A stretch of 64,000 nucleotides of DNA, from NCBI RefSeq assembly GCF_032854445.1, contig NC_088296.1, positions 23,875,604 through 23,939,603 on the forward strand, in the 5' to 3' direction. The DNA is from Liolophura sinensis (Eukaryota > Mollusca > Polyplacophora > Chitonida > Chitonidae). Of this stretch, positions 29,348 through 44,300 are shown piece after piece (position 1 is the first letter of the stretch; every line of letters begins with the position of its first letter). The notes below the pieces were generated by a model, which ran no database searches, was not told the origin of the DNA, and saw only the letters and a list, made by a program, of their open reading frames with translations. The position numbers and the translations under genes were made by a program.

Positions 29348-32300
29348 TTTGATTGGTATTTTATGTCGGCGGCTAGCATTATGATGGGTGGAAACCGGAC
29401 AGAGCTCGGGGAAACCCACGACCATCCGCAGAGGCTGTCAGACCGAACTGGTGAGAGGTTCCTGGGCCATTACGCTGCGCTAGCGCGCTAACCAACTGAG
29501 CCACGGAGGCCCCCAAGAGTCATTCGATGCTTCATCTAGTTAACGTCCACAGCCCTAAACTGTCATAACGTGGAAGGCGCCATGCACTTAAATAAGGGCA
29601 TATGAAAAAAACCCCGCAACATTTGAAAATCATTATGGTGATGCGGACCAGACGTAACATCAATGGCATGGTTATCATTGTTGCTTAGCTATGCTGCTAA
29701 ACAAATCTAATGAAGGTGTAGGTGTATGTTATCAAAAGGCGATTGGCTTTTTTACCCATTCTGTGGCGGAATTATCGTTTTCAGATATTCTGATATTGAA
29801 TACTGATCTTCAACTCCGTACCTGGTCATTTTCGTTTTACTTGACTGATAATCAACTCCGTACCTGGTCATTTTCGTTTTACTTGACTGATAATCAACTC
29901 CGTACCTGGTCATTTTCGTTTTACTTGACTGATAATCAACTCCGTTAATAGTCAATTTTCGTTTTACTTGATAGATTTTCAGCTCTTTACCTGGTCCTTT
30001 TGCGTTTACTTGAATCGATCATGTTTAACTTCGTACCCAGTAATTACAAAATTTTACGATATGAAGGCGGTCTTCTTTGTGGAAGGTCAAAATCAGACAA
30101 ATAATATGCACCCGATTAATCCGCAGCGGATTGGATCATTAGGGATCACGTGGCTAAACAACCTCACCTATATACGAAAAATAAAATATTAGCCATACTC
30201 AAAGAAAAAATCTGTTAAATTTAACAGAAAATTGGTTGTCTAATTGATTCTAGAATGTATTCTGCCATTACAACAGATTATTGTGTTAAATATAACAATA
30301 TTCTATTAATTCAACAAAAAGATTATATTAGACTAACAGTATGCTATGGTGAATATGACAGGATATTGTGAAATAATAACAGAATACATTCTAGCATCAC
30401 TCAGACAACAGAATTTCTGTGAAAATTAACAGAATAATTTTTGGAGTATACAATTTTATTCCGTTCAATAGGTACAACTTTGTTCCATTAAGGGATAATC
30501 GTTGCTGGTTAATTTGCCCTCGTGTCCCTAACGGTGGAGAGCGGCAACTATATAAATATGACTGTGATAAAATATGGGGAGCAATTCTTGTGACAAATAT
30601 TCGCAGAGAATCGTATGATACCCGCATTAAACTATGCACATGTAGCCTGCGGTTGCTGATTGCCGGAAATGTCTCCTTAACGAAGTGGAGCGGAAGTTAT
30701 TGATCCGAGCATGCCGGGTAAAGTGTTCACCGCTTCTAGAGGTTCTCGCCCAGGTCCACGATGCTGTAAGAGGCTTGGATTAATACTCCGTCCTTGTCGT
30801 GACGACTAATGTCGTGTAAAGAACGGGATTTGTGTGCTTGGAGCTTTATCAATATTTGCCCATTGTCGAGCGCGAGAAAATATTTCCTTAAGATTCCATC
30901 TGAGGAGTGTCGCTTACATCAGTGTAAATAGTTGCCCGGGCAGACCGCTTGTAACAATGCAAATACTACTAAATGTCCTGCTAGCGATGCTCTTTCGTAC
31001 CCTTGGATCCGCTGACATTAGGGCATACTCTCGCTGTTTAATATAGCATCTCGTGACACGTCAATTGGCCATCCATACCCACAAGTGTTTGTATTCTAAT
31101 ATGAAGCAAGTATCGCGTAATGGCGCCATTGTCGCATTACTCTTTTGCGCCGTTAACACCGATCGACTAAGACATTCATGTGGCAAAAACGGTCGCCAAA
31201 AATAGACAGAGAATATCTATTTTCAGATATCTGCTGTTTTTGCGTGAATTTTATTTTTCTACCTGGCGCGAAAATTAGCGGTGTTAAATATGTGCCACAG
31301 AAAATTAGACAGAGGCCGCCAAAAGGGAACAGACAGTAAAGTTTATTTGTGTCTATTTAAGTGTGAATAGCCTGAATATTTCGGCCAGTATCGATTTGTA
31401 TAGAATCACAGTGCGTTGAACACTAATGGTTTGTTAATTAAAGGAGCAAGAAAGCCCTACGTAGTATGGCAGATTGTTACGGTCATCTGAGTTCAACCCC
31501 AGTCTTTTCCGCCCACTGGTGTGGTTTTGTATCCTGTTGTCACTCTAGACTCTAAAACCCAATATGTTAAGCTGAAACAATAGTGTGCTTTCTGAATGGC
31601 AGAATAGATAATGTTACCACTACTCACTATCGCTATAGATCACAGGCGTGGTTTTGTGTTGAATACTTTTGTTTGGTGTAACGGGTAACTGTGTTGAACA
31701 CATTTGTTTGGTGTAACGGGTTATGGTGTTGAATACTTTTGTTGGTGTAACGGGTTACTGTGTTGAATACTTTTGTTGGTATAACAGGTTATGATGTTGA
31801 ATACTTTTGTTGATGTAAAGGGTTATTGTATTGAATACTTTTGTTGGTGTAACAGGTTATGATGTTGAATACTTTTGTTGGTGTAACGGGTTACTGTGTA
31901 GAATATTTTAGTTGATGTAACGGGTTATGGTGTTGAATACTTTTGTTGGTGTAACGGGTTACTGTGTTGAATACTTTTGTTGGTGTAACGGGTTACTGTG
32001 TTAAATACTTTTGTTGGTGTAACGGGTTACTGTGTTAAATACTTTTGTTGGTTTAACGCATGTATGTGATGAAGTAACAGATGTGTGTGATGAACCAACA
32101 CATGTGTGTGATGAAGTAACACATTTCTGTGTTGGGGTAACACATGTTTGAGTTGGGGTAACACATGTATGTGATGAAGTAACACATTTCTGTGTTGGGG
32201 TAACAAATTTCTGTGTTGGGGTAACACATGTTTGAGTTAGGGTAACATATGTATGTGATGAGGTAACACATTTCTGTGTTGGGGTAACACATGTTTGAGT

Positions 32301-35300
32301 TGGGGTAACGTATGTATGTGATGAGGTAACACATTTCTGTGTTTGGGTAACACATGTTTGAGTTGGGGTAACAAATGTATGTGATGAGGTAACACATTTC
32401 TGTGTTGAATGAAAGAACACAAGTTGTGTTAGATTTCTACAAAATTGTTTTTTGTGTGCGTTAAATGAATCTAGTGTAGCTCTTGGCATTTCCCCTTCGG
32501 ACAAATAGGAAATGCACACAGCAATGAAAGCATGTGCAATTCCATTGAGAAGTAGATGTCATTCACCGTTCAAATGAATGAATAAATAACTACATGAATA
32601 AATAATTAACGAAGCAAATGACTAAAAACTACAAATCTCGGTGAAGTGAGGAGTGTATAGATAGGTTAGTGTCGTCCCTTCTGACGCTGAAATAAGAAGC
32701 CAGCATGAAATATCGACAGACGAAATGTCATGAATAATAGAGAATGCGTCAAAAAGAACGTGACGCATATGCCAAATACCACTACTACGTCAGATGTAGG
32801 GTAAAAACAAAGCAGAAATGTCTAGTGCTAAGATTATGTAAAAGTAGACAGTGGTCGTATGACTTGACGAGGTACTAAGGAAAGAAAATCTTACCACATA
32901 GGAGATGCGAACTAATCTGAACCAAAACTGCCAGTGCATGATGGTTTATTTATGGTTCATTAAAAAAAAATATTGTCAAGTCACTGGAATCTGAAGATGT
33001 AAAAAATTTACCCTGGAAGATTCCAGACTGGAGATTTGATATGAAGGTGGATATACTGTAATACATCATCGTGTTTAGACCGCCTGTAGATATTTCTGCA
33101 ATGTCCAGTCACATCGCAAGTTAGCATCCATTTGGTTAGAATGGTTGATTGATTGATTGCTTCGTTTAAGCCATATTCAAGAACATTTTATTTTTATGAC
33201 TATCGCGGTCGCATAGAATTAAAGTACTAGCGCCTGGAGTAAACTACCAGCCTATGGCAAGTGATGGACTGCCTATTCCACCTGGAAGGCACAAAGTTTC
33301 GCTTCCATATTGATTATTGGCAAGAGATCTCAAAAAAAGCTCGATGTAAAACCAACTTAGCAGGCCTTTGTCATGTGTTTGTAGGTTATTTGTGCTGCCA
33401 GTATAGCATTTTGTGTTGTTCTAGACAGTACAATGACGTCTAATATACATATTGCTGTTAACACTATAGCATATTTTTACCGTACCCAATTCTGCTTAAA
33501 CCATGGTGTCATACTGAAGGTCCGTAAAACTTGTTACTGTTTAAGAATTTATACGACAGTTAGAAATAACTCCTAACTGAGGTAAATTGACAAGAAGCTG
33601 TATTTCACTGGTTACGTGTGACCATTAACCAATCAGCACACTGTCGTTGTTGTTCTGGCTTTTCTCTCTATGCTGTGGTCTTTGTACCTCAAGCATTGCC
33701 TTGGACACAAACATGAGTGGGTACAAGAGATACAACGCCCACTCTGATTGGTTTATATCATACTTTATTTTTCTTGACTTTCACCAAAACTACAAGATCA
33801 TACGGTGAACATGACATGAACAAAGTTACATTTCCACTTTTAGAGCTTCCAAGGAAGTTCTTAACCATGGGACTTGGAAGCGAATTTTCTTGTCGTGATA
33901 GAAGATATGCGATTCCACGTCAAGTCAACAACTACCCTCACCCCCCCCCCCTTTTTCATGGGAAGTTAGTTATTGCTGATACGTCTTTAAGGAGTGATAT
34001 TTACTTCCTCACTGTAGTTGACAAACGCAAATTTAGGCTCGCAGTCCGTTTCCACTTATACGACGATTTCCGCTTTTTGTTCGCCTGAAAACAGCCCGCA
34101 GTTTTAATGACTGTCCAAGTGGTCGCAATTTGGACTCGCCATTCATGACCATAAAGGGAACAGTATCACGCTTTGTGTCGGTATATTTGATTACAAGAGG
34201 CGTCTCTCATTTATATTACGGTAAGTGTAACGAAATAACGAAACTGTACTGTGATCAGTATCACAGGTCTGGCCAAAGACGAGAAGCTCTGAGACTATAG
34301 GTAGTACATTTAGGTATGGGGATCAACCATCAGAATTGTTGATAACGCTCTAATATATGAAGATATTGGAAGGAAATTCATGGAGTTTTGCCTAGATGAT
34401 CCTTGTGACTAATATATCTTACTTTTCAAGTCTATACATTTTTTTTTAATTTGCACATTAGTCAGCTTGGTTTGTGCAGTTGTTGTAACCGCTATTTTTC
34501 GGGGCCTGTTGAAAGAAAATTCATGAAGATTTGCTGCTCTGTTCATCTAAAGCTGAATTGTATATGCAGGGCTAATGAGTGCTGTCGTTTTATAGACTAT
34601 TAATTATACATCCGTGTGAAGACATAAAGGCAATTAGTCACGCGATTGAACGTCACGTGTGTCGCACGAGGTCGAACGATCAACTTTTATCTTTTGATGA
34701 GAATGGTGTAAAGTGAGCGAAAGGAGTTGCGCAAGCGCTATGTGGGGTACACTTCGCACTATCGATTAGTTATAATTAAACTTTTTACGCTTTTGCTGTT
34801 TGATTAAATCTTCATTCATACAGAGAACGGTGTAAAGCCCCCCAACCTTCAGTACAGGTTCTTGTAATTTCTTGCCGCATTTCCCTATAAAAGTAAGAGC
34901 GCAATTTGCATTTTTTTTTTGCTGTTTGAAACAATTAAAACTCTACATAACAAAGAACTAACTTTTTATTTTTAAAGACATCAAAATCAAAATCTGATCA
35001 AAAAAGAGATCATTTTGTCAATGTTACAAGCTGCGTTCTCTTAAAAGCTACACAAATCTTCCTCCAAAGAACGATAGTAATTTAGCTTTGATCACAGGAC
35101 ATGAGTGGTGCGAGGCTACATTGGTCGTAAAAGGGCAGAACTTTATCGTTGAAACCACATTGTGTCATCAAAGGGTTATGTTCTTTTTAAAGGAAAATGT
35201 AATAGACGCAGATTTAAAGTACCTTGTGCTTAATAGATTATAGAATGATTGAAACTGATTTGGTTTGCGCCAGTGTCCAATAGAGCGATGAGGCGAAAGC

Positions 35301-38300
35301 CTCGGTGTTATTTTGGTCTGACATATCCTCATCAAATCACGCTAGAGGGCGCCACTTCAATAACAAATGATGAGGGCAAGGGCGGGATGTCACGGCGACC
35401 AGGAATAGTTTATTTTGTGACGGAGTATGAGAGGTGTAACGAGTGAATCCCGGGGAAAGAGAAGAGAAAAGGTGAACGCTTGAGAGGCGCTTCCTGGGAG
35501 TTATAGTACGGGGTTGGGAAGACACAGGAGAGAGAGAGAGAGATGCGAGAGACAGTCTTTCGTAATCCTCCATGTGAAGTGACACTGCTCCTTCTCGTGG
35601 TAGAAGTCTGCCTAACCCAGTAACTTCACTGTCATTAAGACTTCCACTCGAGTTCCCCGATGCTATCCGTTCCCGCTCGTCATCGAGACGGGTGTAATGA
35701 CTAGAGAGATAATAATGCCAGCCTTGCCACTTTTATACCGATTTCTATGGTGGTACGCTGTAGTCATATTTCAAATCTTGTCACGTGGTGCGCTTGAGTC
35801 TCGCGCGATGAATGGCGAGGTGTCATTTCGCTCTCGCGGAAAAAACCCTTCCCCACTTTAATTGTTTTGGCAGGAGATATTGAGTGGTGATATGATGATC
35901 TCTAGAGATAAAGTTAAATACTGTTGTGACCACTCAGCCAATTAGGAATACAAGGAGCGGAAAAGTGCCGTATATGTAGGTGGCAAGTAATAATTGAGAC
36001 AGGCTGTACAAATCAGAAAAAGGGACTTGCGAGTCTTTTTATCTGATGAAAGGACTGAACTACAAGATACCGGGGAGTAGGCTTTTGTCTAGTAGTTAGG
36101 GTGCATGCCTTTCATTCGCTAGCGCACATAAGTCACGGGTTCAAATCCGGCCATGGACAGTGAATTTGTAGATTCCCTGGCTCTCATTTGTTGTGCGTGG
36201 GGCTTTGGTGACAAAAGCTGTTGACGGCTCTGGTATTGCCGATTCCGTTGTCTCAGAATTGTTAAACACAGCTTGACTTCTACCAATATGATGTGAATTT
36301 CTGTAAGTCACAAGAGGGAAAGTTTGTCGGTAACTTCCCAAAGGTCAGTGGTTTACGTCGGGAACTCCGGTTTTTCTTCACCCATAAAACGACCATAAAA
36401 GTGACCATCATCGTATAAGTCAAAAATTCTTTACTCTTCATGTCGTTAAATGATAAAAAAATAAATGAATGAATAAATAATGAAATAAAAGATGTTAATG
36501 TTATAAGACGTTTTAATTATCCTCAAATCTTACAGGGACATTGATGCAGGAATGAAACAATTTATTGTACAGGCGCATTCAATATCAGTGACGTCGTCTT
36601 TTGAAGACATTCGCCAAATCGGTTGAATACCGAAATGAAGAATAAATTAGTTTATATATTATTTACTTCGCTGACTGAGAATTGTCCAGTAAAAGGTTAA
36701 AACAGTTATAGAAATTCAAACTTTGCATGCCGTCGTATCTGTCTAACCATGGACTTATATACTACTCAGTGATAAAGGTCTTATAACCGGCTCAGAAGCG
36801 TTAGAAAAACAGCATGATGCCAATTTATTCGGTGATTTTCCTGAAATTCTTTTCAGTTCTAATATATTTAATCCAGGATTGATTGTTGTTTTTTATTATT
36901 AATACCTGTTTGATGATGGTTTAGTTGCCTTTTAGTGAACAGTTTGAATAAAACCTTTTTTTTTTTGGTTTTGATTTTCAAACAGATGTTTAATTAGAGG
37001 TGAAGTCCATTTTTTATAAGCCACGAACCCTCGTGGAAAAATGCGTCAATTATTTACCAAAGGTCGGTGGTTATTACTCGGTGCACTCCTGTTATGTCAA
37101 CTTAAGAAACTGATCCGCCATCCTAGGCCTCCAGAAAGTGTCTTCTGTGTCGGCCAGTGGTAACATTCAGAAAGAGTAATCAGTTGTTGATCATGCAATA
37201 CATGGTCGTATGGATACAAGTATACAGATTTCTAACTTCAATCCGAATTTGAGGGTAGTTTTCTGAATATGAGCGACCATCCCATACATGGAGTTATTAT
37301 AAGCAGATATTTACACACGGTGTGGTCAACCATCGATGAATTATCAACCAGTCATCTTGATTCATCTTATTTGCCTCGGTAAACTTTTTTGTTTTTGAGT
37401 TTGCAATTCGAGGTTTCATTTTCGCGTGATCACAGTTAGGTGATACGGTCACGTGTTCCAGTTTCTCGTCGTTTGGCAGGTCAATTTTAATGACAGTCAA
37501 TTATTTTGGATTATTTTCCTATATGACAAATTAGTAAAAACTTCTTAGCTTTCTGGAGGGGGGGGGCGTAAAATGATGTTAAACGACATTTTCCCTAAAG
37601 CCCTCTCAATCAGCGGCTGTTGATGACAAACACATTCCCAAAACGTATCAACCATTGTCACCTGGTCAATAATATAGCATCGTGATGTGACTGCCCAAAA
37701 CCTGCTTGTCCTGGATCATTGCTCCAAGATCTAATTTTCCTCGCGTAACAACACACCTCCACGGTAAGTTAGCTAAACCGGAATGAATGGAGCTTACCAA
37801 GCCGATAAAAGGTACGAGTTAATGGGCATCAGCGGTCTCGTTCATTGCTGTCGTTTCCTGCCGGGGAAATGAATGCTCTTCCAGTGTTAGGATAATCAAA
37901 CGAACGTCTCCTAATGACGACCCTACGTCTATTTCTGGAACAACGGTTACCTGTGGCAGTAGATAACGATTACTGCAAACGTTATTTTCGAAGCGTCTTT
38001 ATACATTAACACGTGAACGAAGATTTATCGATTAAGTGATTTATATATGGAATTCCGAACACATTGTTCGCGTTAGGTTGAAAATGGAATGACAATGGAG
38101 CATCAAGAACGCAGATTTAGAACGAAGAAACCGGAGAATGTTGAAGTTGTTTGAAGCAAATGGGCGTCAACACGAAGACCACAATCTCGCACGCGTTGAG
38201 TTAATGCTTCATGGTCTATCTAAGGTAGGCCTCTGACTGATGGGCCTATTGGGTTCTCACCAGTGAGGACGCAGGTTCGAATCTAGCTCTCCGTGGTTAG

Positions 38301-41300
38301 CCTGCGGGTTTAATTATTTATGCATTTATTTATTATCGCTTTTTTTACTGAAAAATTTTTCACTTATACCATGGCGATCTGTATGATGGAGTAAACCTGA
38401 CTGCCTTAGAAAACCCACCGACATTTGGGCAAGTCACTTACCGACTTTCCACACGTGTGATATACAGAAATGCACACGGCGCTGGCTGAAGAAATGTGGT
38501 ACTAAACGAGCGATAGCCTGCGCAAACAGTCACACGAATGTCTTTGACATTCTCATCAAGGCCCAACATACAGTTAGAGCGAGAAAGTCCAGAAATTCCT
38601 TGTCCAATCCTGGGTATGTACGGCTTTAAGTAAGGATGCATAACTTAGACTCTAGTGCCCACAGAAAACCACTCACTTCTCACCAAGCACGTGACAAAAT
38701 TCTCTGACACTCTGGCATATAGTCGACGATTGTTCTAAAAGGATTTGTATTACTACAACTGGTCAAATTACCATGGCAGTACGTGCCTTCATGATAAGAT
38801 AGGTCATGATGTAGGCAGGGGGTTACATTCTGTTTGGGCAGGAATGCTCTTCAGACAAGACAAAAACCTTCTGACAAGAAAAACTCTTCAGATAAACAAA
38901 TCAGCGGCACATTTGCTGATCTTATGGAGTGCCTCTTGTCAAGTGATGTTAAGCGTTTTAGACCAAATCGGTGGCTGATGATTTTCGCACTCTTAAAAAT
39001 CAGAGGTCGATAACACAAAGCGAATTTTAACTTAATATCCGAATTTGATATTTGATTTTAACGCTTAGTGTTGGATCTTTGTTATGAACTTTATCTCAGT
39101 ATGAAAGTTTTCGTCTTCAATCTGTCAAACAAGATTGACTTTAATTGTATAAATGTGTTAGAGAAAAGCTTGCGTTCTCTGCAGAATGGGTTATACACAA
39201 ACTATACAGTTAAATTCGTTAATGTCTATAATTAAACTAAACCGATGAAGATTAAGGGTGGAAGAACGGAAATTGAAGATAGCTTCGCACGGAGACCTCT
39301 CATTAACCGCTGTGGGTGTGTATTGTGAGGCTAGAAGCTTACGCTTGTATCAAGGCGACAAACCAAATACGAAATCGTAAATATAGGGAATTAACTCTTC
39401 CTATTCTGCTGTTTTAATAATCATCTGACTTATTATTAGACGACTGTGTAATGGATATTCCGGGAATATCCATTACACTAGGCAAGGGTTAAGTGACAAG
39501 AACTGCAGAAAAGCTTTAAACACCAATTAATGAATGATTACGGGGCTAACGCCATGTTGGTAGTTCTTTAGACAGTTTTCTCTGGCGATTATTTATTTAT
39601 CCGTTTGTTTATTTTACTGATGTTTTATACCGTACTAGAGACTATTTTCACATATACGACGGTGGGTGCAGCATTATGGTGGGAGGAAACCGGACAGAGC
39701 CCCGGGGGAAACCCACGACGTTTGCGTGGCGATTATACACCAGGGTATGGAATAAAACAAATCAAGCACACACAGCTTGTGAAACGGAATGCAAGAGATC
39801 CTAAACACAGTGTTCATATGAGCCTGTTGTAGTGGTTTAAAATGTAGAGTGATGTTTGAAAAAAGTGTTTTTCTGAGAAAAAATGCCCCACATGGATTCA
39901 AGACATTTGGCCTAGTTCACATTACGAAATAAAAACCTCGTAAAAAGTCTTTATCAACAGTGTTTCTGAGAAACACTGCGTTTTTCAATTGCATATGGCT
40001 CATCGGGAAGCGAAGTTGTGAGTTTGATGGATGCACCGGAAGTACCATATCTGAGACCAGGACCCACAGGTGTAGCGGAAGCTACCAAGTTTACAGACAA
40101 AAATAGGAACATAATAAGAGGGTAAATAGCAGTTGATCTCGTCCAGAGGGACGGATTACAGATTCTGGACACCCTATCAACTGAGCCATATTTAAAAGGG
40201 ATGGTTTTATAACGTGCCTGGAAGGTTATTGAATAAAACCGCCCTGGTTTGGAAAGGTTCGATATGAAATCTGACACAACAATCTAAACGTAAATCCCGT
40301 GAGATCCCGAACGCACGAGAAGTGAATTTTCATTTCCAATACCCAGTCGTCAATTCCACGAACTTCATTCAGTACCTTTGCCGAAATGCATTTAATAAAT
40401 AAATAAGAAAATAAATAGAAAATAACAGTTGCAGAAACTTTTATTTTAGAACAAATATATCGATAAACTTCCACAGATCTGTTTTAAGTTAACGGAAATC
40501 CAGACATATTTGAAGAGGCTTAATTGAGTTTCAGTTAGAGCATGTTGTTGTTTTGAATGACTGAATTGGGGGAGGATTGCTGTTGTCAAGTGGCGATATC
40601 CTCTATATGAGCGTTCTACAATTAACCAATGTCCATTATGCAATGAAATAATTCGCTCAAATACATGTATGCTTTTATCGGTGTTTATTTACTTGTTGAT
40701 TTAAAAAAATGTAGATGTTCATTCTTTATTTATCTGTCAGTAAATATATCAGCAAGTTTACAGACAAAGATTTTGCAGTTATTTAGAATTTTGTTAACTG
40801 GTTGGTCGTAAGCTTAGGACAAGCGCCATACATTTTTGTGGTGATCTAGGCTGAAATATAGATCCGGGATTTTCTTTAACTTTTCTCCACCCTTGAGTGT
40901 AATGACTGAACCAGGCACCATATCCAAAATCCAAATCAAAGAAGCCATGACGTTTTTAGCAAATTCTAGACTGTGCAGATACGTGCGTTTTGTTCTGACC
41001 AAACATAAACTACGGACTTCAACTCCGCAAATCAAAATAACAGAAAAATATAAAACACTCACCATCATAAATCATTTGCATTGTTTTAATGTGAATGTAT
41101 GTTAAATGTGATGACAGCACAGCATTTTGAGATATTCTACATCAATAAATTACAATTTACACCATTTTTTAAATGTAATTCTGCTTAAGCCATGATGCTA
41201 AGTGATATGTAATTTGCTACTGTTTAGGCATTTACATGAACAGGTCGAATTAAAATCACTAACTGAGGTAAACGGACAAGAGACCGTATTTCACCTTTCA

Positions 41301-44300
41301 GATGTGACCGTTTGCCAGCTATCACACCATCATCGCTGCTCTGTTGTTACTCTCCGTGTTCGAAGTCTTTAGTTATATTTACTCTGATATCAAACTTTCA
41401 GATCAAAAACATTTGTGGTTCATCTTTAAACAGTCATGTATGATTAATATAAGAGGCAATTACAATTGCTTGAAAACAATCTGCTCGAGAGATAATGGAA
41501 ACTTAACTGTCATCGTGCTGTGTTTACGCCAGCCTTTGCATGTACGGAGTCGACCATGCTGTTAGGAGCGGTTGTCGAGCGGATGTTTGATCACCTAACA
41601 CAACTTATTGAACACATTTAAACTTGACTTATTGATTTTACCTCTGTCTAGAGGGAAACTGTCTATAACGTGATAATTTACGGAGCTTGCTTCGTCTTAA
41701 AGGGGCGTCAGAGTGAAAAATACATCGGAAATGTTGGAAAAGAAGGGAAAAAAGAGAGAGAGATGAGGAACACAATAAAAAGAAAGAAACACAGCGGACA
41801 CCTCGCCATGTCCTGTTTTCTCCTGGATCCTGTTTTTTAACGCACCCCGGAAGTAAGCGCATACACTGCCCTATGATCTCGCTTGTCGCCTCATAAAACA
41901 CACTTGATTATTCCGATTTATTTGACGGTTTATCGCTCGACCGATTCGGGAAATAAATTTACACATTACGATATTAAGGATCATTAAACACTGTAAAATG
42001 TCATCAAACTTCAAGGAAGAAAAAAAACTCGGAACAAATGTGGCTGAGTTATCGGAGCTATGCAAATGGACGGACAATAGTGGACGATTACGCCCGTATA
42101 ATATGTGAGAATACAAGTGATGTGATGACAAACATTATACCAAATCTGCAATTGATAAAAGTGCGCTAATCACCACACTTTTGACTTTTTTCTGCTCAAA
42201 AATTCCGACATATTCTTGCCACGACATCATGTAGGCCTACACGTGTAAACTCATTGAAATGTTCAGATTTGAGCTATTAAGCAGAGTAACAAATCTAGAA
42301 ATGCAATAAAGAATGGCCAGTATTCATCACAACGTGTGATAGGTCCACATTCTTCCTTCAGCTCTTCTGTCCGTTGAATATTTGAATGCAACAAAACTCG
42401 TTTTGATGCAATAAAGACTTAGCTTAAAGGTTCACTTTGATGTATTACATATTTAACACACAAAAATACACTTTGGTGTAATAGATGTGTAAGGACACAG
42501 AATACACTTTGATGTAATACATGCTTTACACCCCAGAATACACTTTGTTGTAAAACATGTTTAACACACAGAATACACTTTGGTGTAATACATGTGTAAC
42601 ACACAGAATACACTTTGATGTATTACATGCTTAACACACAGAATACAGTTTGATGTAATACATGTTTAACTCACAGAATAAACTTTGGTGTAATAGACGT
42701 GTAGCACACAGAATACACTCTTATGTAATGCACTTTAATGTAATACACTTTGAAGTAATACATGTGTAACACACAGAATACACTTAGATGTAAATACATG
42801 TGTAACACACAGAATACACTCTAATGTAATACACTTTGATGTAATACACTTTGAAGTAATACATGTTTAACACACAGAATACACTTTGGTGTAATAGATG
42901 TGTAAGACACAGAAAACACTTTGATGTATTACATGCTTAACACCCAGAATACACTTTGATGTAATACATGTTTAACTCACAGAATAAACTTTGGTGTAAT
43001 AGACGTGCAACACACAGAATACACTCTTATGTAATGCACTTTAATGTTAATACACTTTGAAGTAATACATGTGTAACCACACAGAATACACTTAGATGTA
43101 ATACATGTGTGACACACAGAATACACTTTGAAATAATACACGTGTAACACCACAGAATATACTTTGATGTAATACATGTGTAACACACAGAATACACTCA
43201 GATGTAATACATGTGTTTACACGCGGAATACACTTTGATGTAATACACGGAATACACTTTGAAATAATACACGTGTAACACACAGAATATACTTTGATGT
43301 AATACCTGTGTAACACACAGGAATACACTTTGATATAATACACGTGTAACACAAAGAATGCACTTTGATGTAATGCGTGTAATAAACAGAAGACGCTTTG
43401 ATGTAATACATGTGTAACACACAGAATATACTTAGATGTAATACATGTGTAGCACACAGAATACACTCTAATGTAATACATGTGTAACACACAGAATACA
43501 CTTTGATGTAATACATGTGTAACACACAGAATACACTTAAATGTAATAAATGTGTAACACACAGAATGCACTTTTGATGTAATACATGTGTAACACACGG
43601 AATACACTTTGATGTTGGCCTAATCTACAACACTGTGAGCGCTATGTAAATGTAATTAATCCTCGATATTTAACTCCCTTAGTCTGTGCATTGAGGAACC
43701 GATCATTGGGATTCACACCGCGTGCGGCTTGTCCCGAACACAATTACTGAGCTTTGGAGACTCTGACAAGCGAATTAAATTCTCATAACGCCAGCGTTAA
43801 TTTGACGTCGTTGAGTTATGTCGAAGTGACTTCATGATAAATGGACGAAAGCTTTATAATCTATTTTCAATGTTAACGTCATTTTTTTCTTCATTTTTTT
43901 ATTGTTTCTTATTTAACATCGCTCTTAATCTGGTTCCAGATTAACAAACTAACTGAAATGCTTTCAATGGAATTTCTGATCGCAAGACATTAATTTGTTT
44001 GTTGATTTGGTTACTCTTGGAACCAATTGTTCAATCAAGCATGGCGACTGATGAAAGTATTTATAGACTGAGTTTTAAAATTGTGCGCTTGTTCACAGCC
44101 TGTATGCAAAACACATGCACAGTCAATATGCACAGCCAATAAATCAAGAAATCAACTAATCAATGAACTCATCAATCAGTTTTTCGATTATTTAAATCTA
44201 TGCGTGGAAACAGACATTCGCATGCCAGCAGTCAACCAAAATTAACATTTGAGGTCAATAATCACAAGGTCAGCTCCCAAAACGACGCACAACATAAACT

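Noticed and set aside
32001-32519. A 172-codon minus-strand frame with heptad repeats
   Set aside because: It lies over the 21-bp array, where all frames stay open because the unit is a multiple of three.
33717-34088. A 123-codon plus-strand frame in intron 1
   Set aside because: No recognisable motif, and it includes a poly-C run read as proline; chance open frame.
43092-43607. A 171-codon Cys/Tyr-rich minus-strand frame
   Set aside because: Translation of the 35-bp satellite; the three frames over the array give the same repeating words.
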